A stretch of DNA of 64,000 bases from Thalassia testudinum (Eukaryota > Streptophyta > Magnoliopsida > Alismatales > Hydrocharitaceae): assembly GCA_037157565.1 (NCBI GenBank), contig JAZHRO010000013.1:117256001-117320000 (forward strand), read 5' to 3'. Position numbers and translations under genes: made by a program. Shown piece after piece: positions 44,065 through 56,477 of the stretch (positions within the stretch are counted from its first letter, which is position 1; every line of letters starts with the position of its first letter). The notes under the pieces were generated by a model, which saw only the letters and a program-made list of their open reading frames with translations, was not told the DNA's origin and searched no databases.

Positions 44065-46494
44065 TGATTTGTAAAATGTGGGTTTTATGAATCGTTGTAA
44101 CGTGCAAAAATTGATTCATTTTTAAATTTATAATATAGATAGTGGTGGTATCTAGGGTCGTCCAAGGACGTAAATACTTGCAAAATTGAATCTCTCACTT
44201 GAAAATGTGGAAATCACCTTTCTTTTGGGGTCTTTTAATATAAGAATTCTTTTTAGTTTTCAAAATAATAGTCAAGCACAAAATTATGAGCGAGAAGGTG
44301 ACTGCACCTAAGTTACTGAACTAAAACCTAAGTGACAAGCAAGTTCTCTCTCTAAGCTCACTCTAGGTACGTGAAGACCTAGAGTAATTAGAGAGAGAGG
44401 GTGTGTGCACTAAGGAAAGAGCAACAAGAGGCAACAAGAAGTGAAATAAGAATTTGAAAAAGGCAAAAAATTTTACTAGAGGAAAATGTTGTTTACAAGT
44501 AGAGGAATGCTTCTACAAGAATTTAAAAGGACAAAATAAAAAAACATGAATCCTTTAGATGATGATGGTGGTGAAGAAGATGAAGCCCTTCTTGCTCCAA
44601 GCCTAGTTGCTCCTTGGCTTGAAAAGAAGATCTCCTTCTTCTCCTTCCTTGAAAAGCTGCTCCAAAATATGGTCTCCTCTTAGCAAGCCCAAAGGGGGTG
44701 TGCCTAAAATCCTCCAAGGTGGATGGCTTCCACCTCAATGTCTTCTCCAAGGGTGGAGGGTGGGCATGGACCACCCTTAAATCCTCCTCCTAGGGTAGGT
44801 GTGCACCCTAGGTATTCTCCCTTTTCCTGGCTTCTCCCTTTGGCTAGCATGTGCACAAGAGAGAAGAGAAGAGGGGAAGGCACCAAGGGGACAGAGTGTC
44901 CCCTTAATCTTTTTCTTCTTCTTCTTCTTCTTCTTTTGGCCGTCTATGGAAGGTGGAAGTATGGTAGAAAATTATGTAGCCAAAGGTGAATTAATGGTGT
45001 TGGGTGTTGGTCTTTTTATAGGAGTGGAAGGGGGTTAGGGGTAGTTAATGGATGGAGGGATAGGATTGGTTGTAGAGGGTGGTTAGGAGATCCTAGGGTT
45101 GTTAATGAGTGGCACCAAAATAGGGGGATGCTTGGTATTTGGCACCAAGCCTAGGTGGGGACTAGGGTTAAGGATTGATGGTGGTAGGGTTAGGTGGCAT
45201 GTAGGGTATGTGTAGGGTTAGGATGGTGTTGTAGGGTGGTGGTTGGTGAAAGGAGGGTAGATATAAGGTGGCGCCAAAAGGAGGGACCTATGGAGTGGTG
45301 GTTATGGTGGGGTTAAGTGGTTTTGGCACCACTTTAGGATGGTTAAGGGAGAGGGTTAGGTGGCGCCAACATAAGAACGGTTAGGATAGGTTGTGGTGTT
45401 GATTCGGTGGTGGTGATTGAAGGTGGTGTTGGCGCCAACATGAAGGGGTGTGGGTAGGAGTTTTTGGTGGCAACTACGGGTGGTTTAGGGTTAGTTAGAT
45501 GTGGAGTTAGGTGGTTAAGGTTGGTGCCACATAAGGCTTCTAGAAGGGGGTTTATTTGTAGGGTAGAGATGGCCTTATGTGGTGATGTGTAGGGTGGAGA
45601 TTTTAAGAGTGGTTGGTGCCATATTTAAGATGTGTGTGTGGGTGGTTTTGGCCCCAACATGAAGAGGTGTGATGGGGTGGTGGTTGATGAGGGTTGGCAC
45701 AGAAAGTAGGTGGGTTAGGTTAGGGTTTAGTTAAGGTTAAGGGGAAATGGTGGACGGCCATGGAGTTGGAGTAGGTTGGGAGTTTAGCTAAGCTAGCTTA
45801 GCTAGTAGAGTAGAGGATGGTGGAGCTAGGGTTTGAGGAAGGAGTTGGGAAAGTTTTCTGGAGCTAGACTGAGCTACACTGGAGCTGAGGAAGCTGAGGG
45901 AATCTTCATGAAGACTCAACTACTAGCTTAGCTAGCTATTTTTCATATTAGTAGCTAAGCTCAGGTAGTTAAGTTGGTGTGAGCTGATTTCAACCTATCT
46001 GGGGCTAGGTTGAGCTGGAATTGCCTTAGATGGAGACTCTTAAGCTAGCTTAGCTATTAGTTGACAAGTAGCAGCTACGCTAGAAAGAGTTGAGCTGCAA
46101 TGAGCTAAGTGGAGCTAGAGAGAGCTAGTCTTGAGCTGATGTCAACTTAGTTGAGCTAGTTGGAGCTCCTAGTGAACTAATTGGAGCTTGAATGAACTAG
46201 ACTCAACCAAGTTGAGCTGGATTTGAGCTGATTGAAGCTAATGTCAAGTTAGTTGAGCCAGTTAGAGCTCCTAATGAATTGAATGCAGTTGGGATGAAAT
46301 AGACTCAACCAAGTTGAATCTGAGCTGACTTGAGCTAGGTTTAGCTAGAATGAGTTGCCTTGAGCTACCATCGAGACAAGGTGAGTTGAATGGAGCTAAT
46401 CCTACCTAGATAAGCTAGTATATAGCTATGTGGAGCTGGATCAGGCTAAGTTCCATCTGAATTGAGCTTCTTCTTCACCATTGGCCTTCATGAG
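44065..46494 (-). mobile_element. S2: C-family LTR in minus orientation, cut by D
   Basis: Sequence and block order match S1: the U5 end with TCGTTGTA at 44092-44099, the GTATCTAGGGTCGTCCAAGGA block, GGCGCCAA elements, and an AGCT-rich tract at about 45780-46460. It is more divergent than S1 is from C, hence older. There is no PBS at its left end, where F coding sequence follows directly, so it is a 3' LTR or a solo LTR. Its remainder lies beyond D, off the window. Confidence 0.85.
46490..46494 (+). repeat. Probable target duplication of D, left copy
   Basis: ATGAG directly precedes the D LTR. The partner would lie outside the window, so it is unconfirmed. Confidence 0.4.
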
Positions 46495-47419
46495 TGATGA
46501 GAACCTCATCATGAGCCATAACTAGCTCATTTTGACCTAATACAAAGGATAAAAGCTCCTACATATCTCAAGGAAAGGCTTAACTCAGAGAATTCTGAGT
46601 TTAAGGAGAAAATAAGTCATAAGGGGTAAAAATGCAATTTTACCAGTATAATCTGCATACAGGGTAATTCAGGGCCCAAACATAGGTCAAAGCAACTTAA
46701 TAAGAATAAAAGTGGGATGAGATGATCTAGCAAGGGCTACAGCAATTCCAAGGAACTAAATGATAATCTGTAACCCTAAAACAACCCAATTCAATTCACG
46801 AGGTTCAAGGCAAAGTAAAAATAGAATAAACCCTCTAAAATTCATAGAAAAATAATCTCTAGGGTTTAGAACCTTCAATTTGGCCTTCAGAACCCATTTT
46901 TGACCTACATTGAGAACCATGCCCAATTAATAACTTAATTTGGGTTTTCGCATAAATTGACCGGTCAAACAAGGTTTCATATAAAAATGAAACTCACCAT
47001 CAGATTCCTTAGGTCCTAATTAATCATGTATAAAAACTTGAGCCTAAGAAGAAACCTCCTTGACCAACTTTACACTTTGGTCCTCATATATTTACTTTTT
47101 GGCCCTCAACTTTTGAACCCTCGCATTTTGGCCCCTAACTCTCCTTCGTTCTTTGCGTTCAGGTCCCCCCTGCAAAACCTGCCAGCACCATGCTCCGGCG
47201 ACCTTGCGCGAAGCATGGCACCGCGCAGGGTGAGGGGGAGAGCCTGGCAAGTAAACCGGGGGTGCCCTGTGTCGTCAGCCGTCGCAGGGACACCCCCTGG
47301 TCGCTGTAACCCACGATACCGGCCGTGCGAACGCACGGACGGTATGGGTCTCCATCTCTGGCATCCTCCGGCGAGGGAGACACGTCGTCTCCCTCCGCCT
47401 TCCTCCCTGTTTTGATCCC

Positions 47420-47427
47420 TATAAATA
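47420..47427 (+). promoter_or_regulatory. Element D LTR: TATA box
   Basis: TATAAATA in GATCCCTATAAATACCCCC. Transcription would start about 30 nt downstream. Confidence 0.65.
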
Positions 47428-48742
47428 CCCCCCGTCGCTCCACCGACCTCGGCAGCTCGGATCTGACGGAGAAAACCCCCAACTTTCCTCTCTTCTCACT
47501 CCGGCAGACGCCCACCAGCTCCGGCGGTTCCTCCTCCTCCTCCTCTTCGCTCTGCCGCAATACCAGCAGCAGGGACTTCTTCCCCTGCTCTTCCCGCGCC
47601 ACGCCGTACCCAGCTGGCGCATCTCCGGCCCTCTGCTCGCCGCCGCCCCTTCCCCTGGGCATCTTCTTCTCCGGCGACAGTCGATACGACTGTCGCCTTG
47701 CCCCGGCCCCTTTCGTCTCCGTAGCTAGGTCATAACTCCTCCCCATCTCCCCCTCTTTCTTTTCCTCACTATCTTTTATTTGATTAAACCCTCGACCGCT
47801 CCTGTCCACCGTCACCCCCTTCGTCTCCGGCCATCCTCCGGCGAGCCGCTCCCATCACCCCAGCATCCCACATGACTCGCCGACCACCGCAGAACCTCCG
47901 CCTCCTCACCCTGATCAACCCCCGCCCTTCCACTTCCCCCACATCACCCTCTGCAACCCCACCGAACAAACCCATCCTCCGACCCACAGTCCGACCTAGG
48001 GCAGCCCTTGCACGCCGCCCCACGCCTCGCCACCACCCACACGAGCTTCGCCGCACTCTAGCGAAGCTCCCGGCACCTTCTGATTAGGCCGAGAGGCTGT
48101 TTTGCTGTGAACAGGCCACCCGACCTCCGCCGCCATTGCCACGCAGAAGGAGCTGCTTCCGCCTGCAGCTGCAGGCACGCCACGCCCAGTGCCATGCCCA
48201 GATTCGACTCCCAGGCCTTGCGAGGCATTTCGACAAAACATCAAGCTCGCAGCTGGGGCGAAGGCTTCGCGTGAAGCCGCGATCGCCTGCTGCTTTCTCC
48301 GTTGCGGGCGCTCAATTGAGGTGGGACATTTAGTCCCACCTCGGAAAAGTCTGAAGAGGCGCAGAGGTTTAAAGCGAAAAAGTGCTGGAGGCTTACTGCC
48401 TCAGCACACGGGGTGAGGTCCCCTTCACCCGCCCGGTTACCCGGTCTCGTCCGCGCTCATGCCCCGCGGACCTGACCCGACCCGACTTAGACTGACCTGC
48501 ACTCCTCGCCCACCACGCACGCCGGTGGGCCTGGACCCGGGCGCGACCCGTACCCGACTACCCGGCAGCTCTGGGAGAGCTTTCCCAAGAGTGGTTTCAG
48601 AGAGAGAGAGACGCGGGGGGGAGAGGGTAGAGTAGGTTTTGTCCTCTGATGTAAACTCTGAAGTGTGCAGGCACAGGTGAAGAAGAAGGACCGCGGAAGA
48701 AGAAGGAAGCTAAGGGAGACACTGTAGCAACAAGCAGTTTAA

Positions 48743-48768
48743 GTCGTCTGATTGGAAAATCAGACGAC
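48743..48768 (+). other. Element D LTR: perfect 11-bp hairpin
   Basis: GTCGTCTGATT pairs with AATCAGACGAC around GGAA. It is the counterpart of the A hairpin at 23507-23534 with a changed but still paired stem. Confidence 0.65.
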
Positions 48769-49216
48769 GTCCTGAAGGGAAAAGAAGAAAGAAGGAGGGA
48801 CGACGTCCTGACTGGAAAAAGAAAAGAAAAAAGAAGGAGATCTGAAGAACAACAGAAGAAGGCGAGGCAAAGGAGAACACAAAAGAACAAGGGAAGAACT
48901 GAAAGAAGAAGAACAAAGAAGAAGAAGATCTGAAGAAAGGAAAAAAAAGGAAGAGCAGGAACAGCTGAAAGAAGAAGAACATCACCACTGCAGAAGAAGA
49001 ACATCACCACTGCAGACAAAGAAGAAGAAGATAACAGAAGATCTAAGACGAGGAGAAGCAAAGAGAAAAGAAGACAACAAATTCTTTCTCTATGTTTCTT
49101 TATTTTTGTAAAAGAAACAAGTATATCTCTAGAATACAACTTGCTCCCTGAGTTCGACCTCGGGAACTCTTTTATTTTCCGAGTAAAAAAATTTTATATA
49201 TGATGGCAACAACTGG

Positions 49217-49229
49217 CTATACTACAACG
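49217..49229 (+). promoter_or_regulatory. Element D U5: candidate second tRNA-Asp contact
   Basis: CTATACTACAACG is complementary to tRNA-Asp nt 3-15 and lies 39 nt upstream of the PBS. Confidence 0.6.
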
Positions 49230-49268
49230 CTATAACAATAAACCCGGTTGTCACAACGGCCATCATTT

Positions 49269-49286
49269 TGGCGCCGTTGCCGGGGA
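49269..49286 (+). promoter_or_regulatory. Element D: PBS for tRNA-Asp
   Basis: TGGCGCCGTTGCCGGGGA is a perfect complement of the tRNA-Asp 3' end, 3 nt after the LTR end. Confidence 0.95.
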
Positions 49287-50195
49287 GCAACGGCTATTCT
49301 AGAGGTAAACATTCCTGTTTCTTTTTAATTTCTGATAATCTCCTATCTTTTGTGCAGAAAACTACAGGAAATCAAGAAGACAAGCAACCGCGCGACAACC
49401 ACTCCGAGGACAGGTAAATTTTTCCTCTCGCTATTAACCCCTAAAACTCTAAAGAGGAAGAAAAGAAAAGAACAAGCAATATAGGGCTAACCTGTCTTCC
49501 ATACTTAGTAAACATAAAAGTTGCATGTTTTCAACTCATTAGTCCTGCACACTATTAAGGGTATTTAAGGGCTAACACATTCTTGCTTGAGCCCTAATTA
49601 CCCAACAAAGAACTAACTGGACCAAGTAGAGCCAACATAAGATTCAACATTAGGGTTTTAGAGACACACTACTTAAATCAAGAATGGAGAAAATCCAAAA
49701 GAAGTGTGCCTAAACCATTGATTGAAAATACCTATTCAAAAGAAAACCTAAAACAATTGGCTCTCTAAACACTTGAACCCTAAAAGACAAGACCTAAAAG
49801 CTCTCAAAGAAAACAAGAGGTAAAGTTGACCCCTTGGGTCAACCAACCTTAAATTAGGTCACTCTTTGCACTTAAAAGACTAAAGTTCAAGTGAAACCTT
49901 AAGCACCCTGATCTTAAAATTGGTAGACTTAAGAGGTCAAGATCCCCATTCTGGTCTACCTGGAACCGCAGTGACAAGAGAGGTCAGGTGGGGGAAACCC
50001 TGTAACCCGTGGGGATGCTCTACCGTGTAGGGGTCTTCGCGGGACTCTCCCTCTCTGGCTGCCCAGGTAATTCTCAGGTGGACGATCTTTCTGATCAAGG
50101 GGTCCATCTGCCCCGCACCTCTATAGTCACCCAACACATTTTTGGGTGTCTTGATTGGGTCCAGCACCTTCTAAACTTACCTCTTCCAACAGTGC
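49287..50195 (+). other. Element D: leader
   Basis: This is 0.9 kb of non-coding leader between PBS and gag. No specific structure recognised. Confidence 0.5.
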
Positions 50196-51857
50196 ATGTA
50201 CGGAAGGAGGTCCCTAAGACCACCCTTAAGACCTCCTTTAGAAATTCGCTCTCGTCAAGGCCAAGCCTCGACGCCCGTATTTGTGCAGCAACACACTCAC
50301 ATTATTCTCTCTTCTGATTCAGAACCAAGTTCTTCTTCTTTCCCCATCATGGCTCAGCCAGTTGAGGAAGAAAATAATCTGGAACACCAGCTCCAGTGAC
50401 TCAATGACCTCTTCCAAAACTTCGTGCACCCACCACAGCGTCCTATGATGCGAGACCACTACAATCCTGCTGCGGTGGCCATTGAGCCTCGAGTCAGAAT
50501 CCCGACTGGAGGACCTGATTCCGAATTAAAGCCCAACATGATTCATGCTATACCTAAATTCCATGGGCGTAATTCTGAAGATCCCTTCCAGCACATCAAA
50601 CAGCTAAAGCATCTGGCCCACACTTTTGGATCAGATGCGCAAAATCGGGATATTCTTCTCATGAAGATGTTCTCCTTTTCTCTTATGGACAAGGCCGCCC
50701 ATTGGTATCAAACTCAGACCCGGCCGATCAACACTTGGGAAGAACTTCAATCCGAGTTTTTGAAAAAGTTTTTTCCCGTTGGTCGGACCAACGCCTTGCG
50801 CCATCAGATTACACACTTCACTCAACAATCAGGAGAACCTCTCCATGAGGCATGGGATCGTTTTCAGGATCTCATGAGAAAGTGCCCCCATCACGGAGTT
50901 CCTAAATGGGAACAAGTCCAATCTTTTTACCAGGGACTCCGTGAGGACATCCGCCTTTTCGTCAATGCAACTTGCAGAGGAAACATCATGGGTCAACATG
51001 AAGACACCGTATGGGAGATTCTCGAAAACATGTGCGAGAACTCCATCAACAATGACTCCATGGGATTATTCGACAGGACGAATACCCGCGCAGCGACGAA
51101 TCTTAAGGGAGCACATGAGACGCAGGGCCTGTCCGCATCAGTCGACCTGGAATTAATCGCCAGTCGATTGGACAAGGTCTCAATCATTGAAAAGAAGGTG
51201 GATGAGCTGACTCAGCACTTGCAGCGAGCCACCTCCGTGCGCAACTCCTTTGCACAACCTCCTTCCGCACAGGCGACTGTGCAAAACATCCTCCACCGAT
51301 CTTCCCCTGGGATGGAGCCATATCCATCCCCATCTGATTCTTGGATCAGAGGATCATCCGATCCTTTCTACACCAGCCGGGGGAACTCCATTCCCCCTTT
51401 CCCTGATTCTCAGGAGGTTCCTCAGACCTGCGAGGACCTCAACGCCATCCAGAACGACCCTTTCTCCAACACTTACAACCCTGGATGGCGAAACCATCCC
51501 AATTTTCAGTGGGCGGGAAATTCCCAAACCCAAAGACCACCTTTTCAGTCCCGCCCACAGCCCTCTCGTCACTACCAGCCGCCTCAGCCCCGGCCCAACC
51601 CTACTTATCCATCAGGGCCAAATCAGGATCAAATGTCCTTAATCCTTCAGACTCTGGCTGACATTCAAAAAACGAATGCGGCTATTCAAAAACAGCACAA
51701 GGACGAACTTACAGAAGTTAAAACTCAACTGGCCCAGTTGGCGAATTCTCGCCAGCCAGGCACACTCCCGTCCCAACCCCTTCCTAACCCAAATAACGTG
51801 CCAACCCAGAAGCGCGTTATGAATCCAAATTTTGGCCACGCACAATGGATTTATTAG
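50196..51857 (+). pseudogene. Element D: Gag with one internal stop
   Basis: The start at 50196 is chosen because MYGRRS matches the conserved M-x-GRRS Gag start in B and C. A TGA at 50397 interrupts the frame, which then stays open to a TAG at 51855. The Gag domain lies at about 50524-51060 (ELKPNMIHAIPKFHGR, DKAAHWYQTQ, FLKKFFPVGRTNALR). A Pro/Gln-rich tail and a coiled-coil-like stretch follow (LADIQKTNAAIQKQ). Both stops are explainable as C-to-T changes. No zinc knuckle is seen. Confidence 0.85.
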
Positions 51858-54800
51858 GCCCCTACTGCTCCATCTCCAGACGAGATGGAGGCTTCAACTT
51901 CTTATGCGGGATTTCAGCAGAAGCCACCCCTCTTACAAAACCCAAACCAAAATCAGGCCGGATTAAATTCTGTAACAACACGTAGTGGTAAAACAACTCA
52001 ATACCCGCATTATCCAAACCACTCCAAGCCTGATAACCATGACCCTAGGGTAGTTATCCAAGATACCACTGTTCCGGATCCACAACCTGGACCTATCCTA
52101 GAAGAACCAACCAAGATCCCGTTTCCCGAGGCCCTGACCAAAGGAAAGAAGACCACCAAACCCGTGGCCCCTGAGGAGGACCTGGTCAAGCTCTTTGAGC
52201 AGGTCCACATAAACATCCCCTTGATGGATGCAATCCGCCACGTACCAGCTTACGCAGTATTTCTAAAGAATATATGTACACCCCAGCGTAAGCCGCGAAC
52301 CAAGGGAGGGAGCCCAATTGTTCTGTCAGAGCAAGCCAGCTCTGTAATCCTTAGTAGACTCCCACCCAAGGCAAAAGATCCTGGGACTCCCCTGATTTCC
52401 TGTAAGATAGGTGGTACCCAATTTGATAGAGCATTGTTAGACTTGGGTGCATCCATAAACTTGATACCACATCCTTACTTGACCATCTAGAAGAATCTGA
52501 GCTAAAACCAACCGAGGTGACATTACAATTAGCAGATCGATCTATAAAGTCACCAAAAGGGATTCTCGAGAATGTTATCGTAAGAGTGCGGGATTTCTAT
52601 TTTCCAGTGGACTTTATAGTCTTAGATATGGATGCACCTGAGAACCCTAGGGATACACCAATCATTCTAGGGAGACCTTTCTTGGCTACTGCTAGAGCCA
52701 ACATCAGCTGTGAGGAGGGCCAAATAGAGCTTAAGTTTGGAGATCAAACACTGAAAATTGATATATTTAAGGCCCAACAAGGAATTAATTGCGGCGTCAT
52801 CGAACAAATTTGTGACATCAAGACTTTGGTTGATGAATCACACCTCCAGAATGACTCGATTATGCCTCATCAACCACAGAAGGATCTTGACCCGCAAACG
52901 GAGGAGTCGAATCCAGATATGAACAACCCAGTAACTCCCACCCTTGAACCTCACATCTATACTGAACCACCCGCTGCTGCTGAAGACCCCATCCTCGAAC
53001 TGAAACCCCTTCCTGCTCACTTGAAATACGTCTTTTTGGGTTCTAATCAGACCCTTCCTGTGATTATCAATTCCAACCTCAGTCCTGAATAGGAATCCCG
53101 TCTGATTGTTGTCCTCCAGCAACATCGCAGAGCCATCGGATGGACTCTCGATGATTTGACTGGAATAAGTCCCTCTTATTGCACTCATCATATCTATTCA
53201 GAAGAGGGCACACGACCTTCTCGTGAAATGCAGAGACGCTTAAACCCCAATCTGCAGGAGGTCGTGAAAAAGGAGATCATCAAGTGGTTAGATGCCGAGA
53301 TCATCTACCCGATCTTCGATAGTCGTTGGGTGAGCCCAATTCAGGTCGTGCCCAAGAAGGCAAGACTCACCACTATAACGACTGAGACCGGAGAAATCAT
53401 TCCTACCCGATTAGCCAACTCGTGGAGAGTCTGTATAGATTACCGCCGACTAAATTCCTCCACAAAGAAGGATCATTTCCCACTACCCTTCATTGATCAA
53501 ATTCTCGAAAAACTTGCGGGAAATAGGTTCTTCTGCTTTCTTGACGGGTACTCCGGTTATAACCAGGTGGCAATCCATCCTGAGGACCAAGAAAAGACCA
53601 CGTTCACCTGCCCCTTCGGAACATACGCTTTCTGAAGGATGCCTTTCGGTCTTTGCAATGCACCCGCTACTTTTCAGCGATGCATGCTTGCCATATTCTC
53701 AGATATGGTAGGTGATTATCTGGAAGTCTTCATGGATGACTTTTCAGTTTTCGGAGCATCATTCGACGATTGCCTCCAACACTTGGTCCAGATACTCAGG
53801 CGGTGCATCGATGTGAATTTGGTTCTTTCCTGGGAAAAGAGCCATTTCATGGTGCCTGAGGGAATTGTCCTGGGACACTCAATTTCGGAGAAAGGTATCC
53901 AAATGGATCGAGCTAAGGTTAATCTGATTTCTCACCTTCCTATGCCTAGCTCGATCAGGGACATCCGTTCCTTTTTAGGGCATGTCAGTTTTTATCGACG
54001 ATTTATCCCTGATTTTTCAAAAATCGCGCGCCCCCTGACCACTCTTCTCTCCAAGGATGTTCCTTTCGAAATTTCCAAGGAATGCACTCAAGCATTTGAA
54101 ATCCTGCGTGACCGAGTCACCCAAGCCCCGATCCTACAGTCCCCTGATTGGTCTCAACCCGTTGAGATCATGTGCGATGCATCCGACTTCGCTGTAGGAG
54201 CGGTTTTGGGGCAGAAAATTGACAGGAAACCTGTGGTCATTTACTACGCCAGCAAAACACTCGATGAGGCTCAGCGTAACTATACGGTTACTGAGAAAGA
54301 GCTGCTAGCTGTAGTATTTGCCCTAGAAAAGTTCAGATCGTACCTTCTAGGTTCCCGTGTCATCATATACTCGGATCACACAGCTGTGAGGCATCTCCTT
54401 GCAAAGAAGGACGCGAAACCTCGATTAATCCGATGGATCTTGCTGTTGCAAGAATTTGACCTTGAGATTCGCGACAAAGCGGGAAAGCAAAATGTGGTAG
54501 CTGATCACTTGTCCCGTCTTCCTTCTCAAATAATTGACCCTTCCGGACCCATCACTGAGCATTTTCCCGATGAGCACCTGCTGACTATTGGTACTAGCCT
54601 TCCATGGTTTGCTAATGTAGTAAATTACTTGGCATCTCATCAGATCCCGTCCGATTGGCCGAAGGCCAAGAAAGACAAATTACGCTCCGATGCCAAGTAT
54701 TACATTTGGGAAGACCCGTACCTCTTCCGCATAGGTGCCGATCAGATCATCCGGAGATGTGTCCCGGAAGGGGAATTCAACAATATCCTCTCTTTCTGCC

Positions 54801-55104
54801 ATGACCAGGCATGCGGTGGCCATTTCGCCGGGCATAAAATCGCATCAAAAGTCCTCCAGTGCGGCTTTTACTGGCCCACACTGTTCAAAGACGCATACAA
54901 TCACTGCAAGGCATGCAGTCGTTGCCAGACTTTGGGAAACATGAGCCATCGCGACATGATGCCTATGCAACCGATTCTAGTATGCGAAATCTTTGATGTT
55001 TGGGGGATTGATTTTATGGGCCCCTTTCCTATTTCGGATGGTTTCGAATACATTCTGTTGGCTGTGGACTACGTGTCCAAATGGATCGAAGCCGTACCGA
55101 CCCG
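51858..55104 (+). pseudogene. Element D: pro-pol, damaged and truncated by C
   Basis: It continues in the gag frame after the TAG. The protease DLGAS Asp codon is at 52440. A frameshift of one missing base lies near 52470 just after [10 protein letters not shown]. Further stops are a TAG at 53090 and a TGA at 53633. Reverse transcriptase has FMDD at 53729-53740, RNase H follows at about 54165-54530, and the HHCC finger of integrase at about 54795-54940. Only the first catalytic Asp region of integrase (WGIDFMG, about 55005-55022) remains before C begins at 55105. Sequence downstream of 53639 is uninterrupted for 488 codons and closely matches A. Confidence 0.92.
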
Positions 55105-55324
55105 TGATAAACGCCAGTTTATCATCATTTTTATGCTTTAAAACTAACCTAGCTCTTAGGATTTTACTCCGCAAACGGGTTTTTGGGCTGCATTTAGGCA
55201 TAAATTAGGATAGGCATGCATTGCATTTTTTATTATTGTTTTAATGTGTTTTTGTGAGTGTTAGGGATGTACAGATTCACAGATTCGTAAAACCCTAGCA
55301 CTCAAGAAGGCAATTGGTGAAGGA

Positions 55325-56010
55325 GAAGCCCAGACTAGTTGGAACCCAGCTTGATCCAGCTCACCATAGCTGGAACCTAACTTACTTGAACTAGGGTTAG
55401 CTCATCCCAGCTCCATTCAGCTAATCTCAGCTGGATGGCAGCTCAAGAGAGTTTACCTTAGCTCACCCTAGCTCAAGTCAGCTCAGATCCAGCTCAACTT
55501 AGCTGAGTCTAGCTCATCTCAGCTCCCACTAGTTCACAGGGAGCTCTAGCTAGCTCAGCTGAGTTGACAGGAGTTCACCCCAGCTCAGATCCAGCTACAT
55601 CCAGCTCCACTCAACTCCAGCCAGCTGAAGAAGAATTCATCTCAGCTCAGGAAGCTCAAGTCCAGCTCCCGGGGACTCAGCTTAGCTCAACTCAGTTGAG
55701 CTAAGCTACCTTAGCTGCCTCAACCAGCTTGATTCTCCCCGGAAGCACCAGACCTAGCTCACCTCAGCTCATTTTGGTAGAAGCTAGCTCACTTTAGCTT
55801 GGCTTAGTAGCTAGCAAAGAACTAGCAAGCTAAGCCAGCTAGAGTAGCCCCATGCCAGCCTCTTCAGCAGCAGCCAGCTCCAGCTCCAGCTCCAGACTTC
55901 TTCTCCTCAGCTCCTTGCTCCAAACCCTAGCTCCAACACCTTCTCCTCTACTCCACCTTTAGCTAAGCTAGCTTAGCTTATCTTAGCTTAGCTTAGCTTA
56001 GCTAACAACC
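55325..56010 (+). repeat. C U3: AGCT-rich array
   Basis: Dense irregular AGCT tetramers in CAGCTCA, TAGCTCA, CCAGCT and TTAGCTNAG contexts, ending in TTAGCTTAGCTTAGCTTAG near 55985-56001. The array is shared with S1 and S2 and restarts in the 3' LTR at about 63622. Confidence 0.85.
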
Positions 56011-56469
56011 AGCTCCTTGGCCATTCATTACCTCCAAAATCAACCCTAGCTAGCTCCACCAACTCAAGCCTACCTAAGCTAGCTACCCTACTCAAGTTGG
56101 CACCATCTCCTAGCCATCCCTTCACCCCATTATCTCCACCAAAAGACACTTCAAGTTGGCGCCAAAAACCACCCCTAACCACCTCTATATTGGCGCCACT
56201 TTCAGCCCCTTAATCCACCCTACACCTACCCACATAAGCCATCCTAGCCATCCACCTAACCCCCCTTCTAGAATCCTTCTTGGCGCCAACTTAGACCCTC
56301 TTCTAGAAGCTATTTTGGCGCCAATATCAAGGGGTGTCAACACACATAACCACCCCTTAGGTGTCCCTTAAGGTGGCGCCAAACACCCTTGGCCATTGGA
56401 TCCTTAACCACCTCCCTCCTTCCATCCTAGCCATCCATTTCAAAGGTCACCATAGCCCCCCTCCTATTC

Positions 56470-56477
56470 TATAAAAG
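56470..56477 (+). promoter_or_regulatory. Element C LTR: TATA box
   Basis: TATAAAAG in CTATTCTATAAAAGGCC, conserved in S1 as TATAAAAAG on minus. Confidence 0.65.

Larger units (their letters stand above)
46495..49265 (+). mobile_element. Element D: 5' LTR
   Basis: This is a 2771-bp LTR, TGATGAGAACCTCATCATGAG...GGCCATCA. TATAAATA lies at 47420-47427. The R-U5 part holds C-rich and then AAG-rich sequence, with the hairpin at 48743-48768. Long frames on the minus strand in the purine-rich part follow from base composition and are not supported as genes. Confidence 0.93.
46495..55104 (+). mobile_element. Element D: Athila-type retrotransposon, broken by C
   Basis: Layout: 5' LTR 46495-49265, PBS, leader, gag, protease, RT, RNase H and the start of integrase, cut at 55104. 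The rest should continue right of C. It is the same family as A, judged by LTR and pol similarity. It lies inside S2. Confidence 0.93.

Noticed and set aside
48597..49139. 180-codon minus-strand frame rich in Phe, Leu and Ser near the end of the D LTR, and similar at 23068-23579
   Set aside because: It is the reverse complement of an AAG-rich purine tract. Such tracts give long hydrophobic frames by composition.
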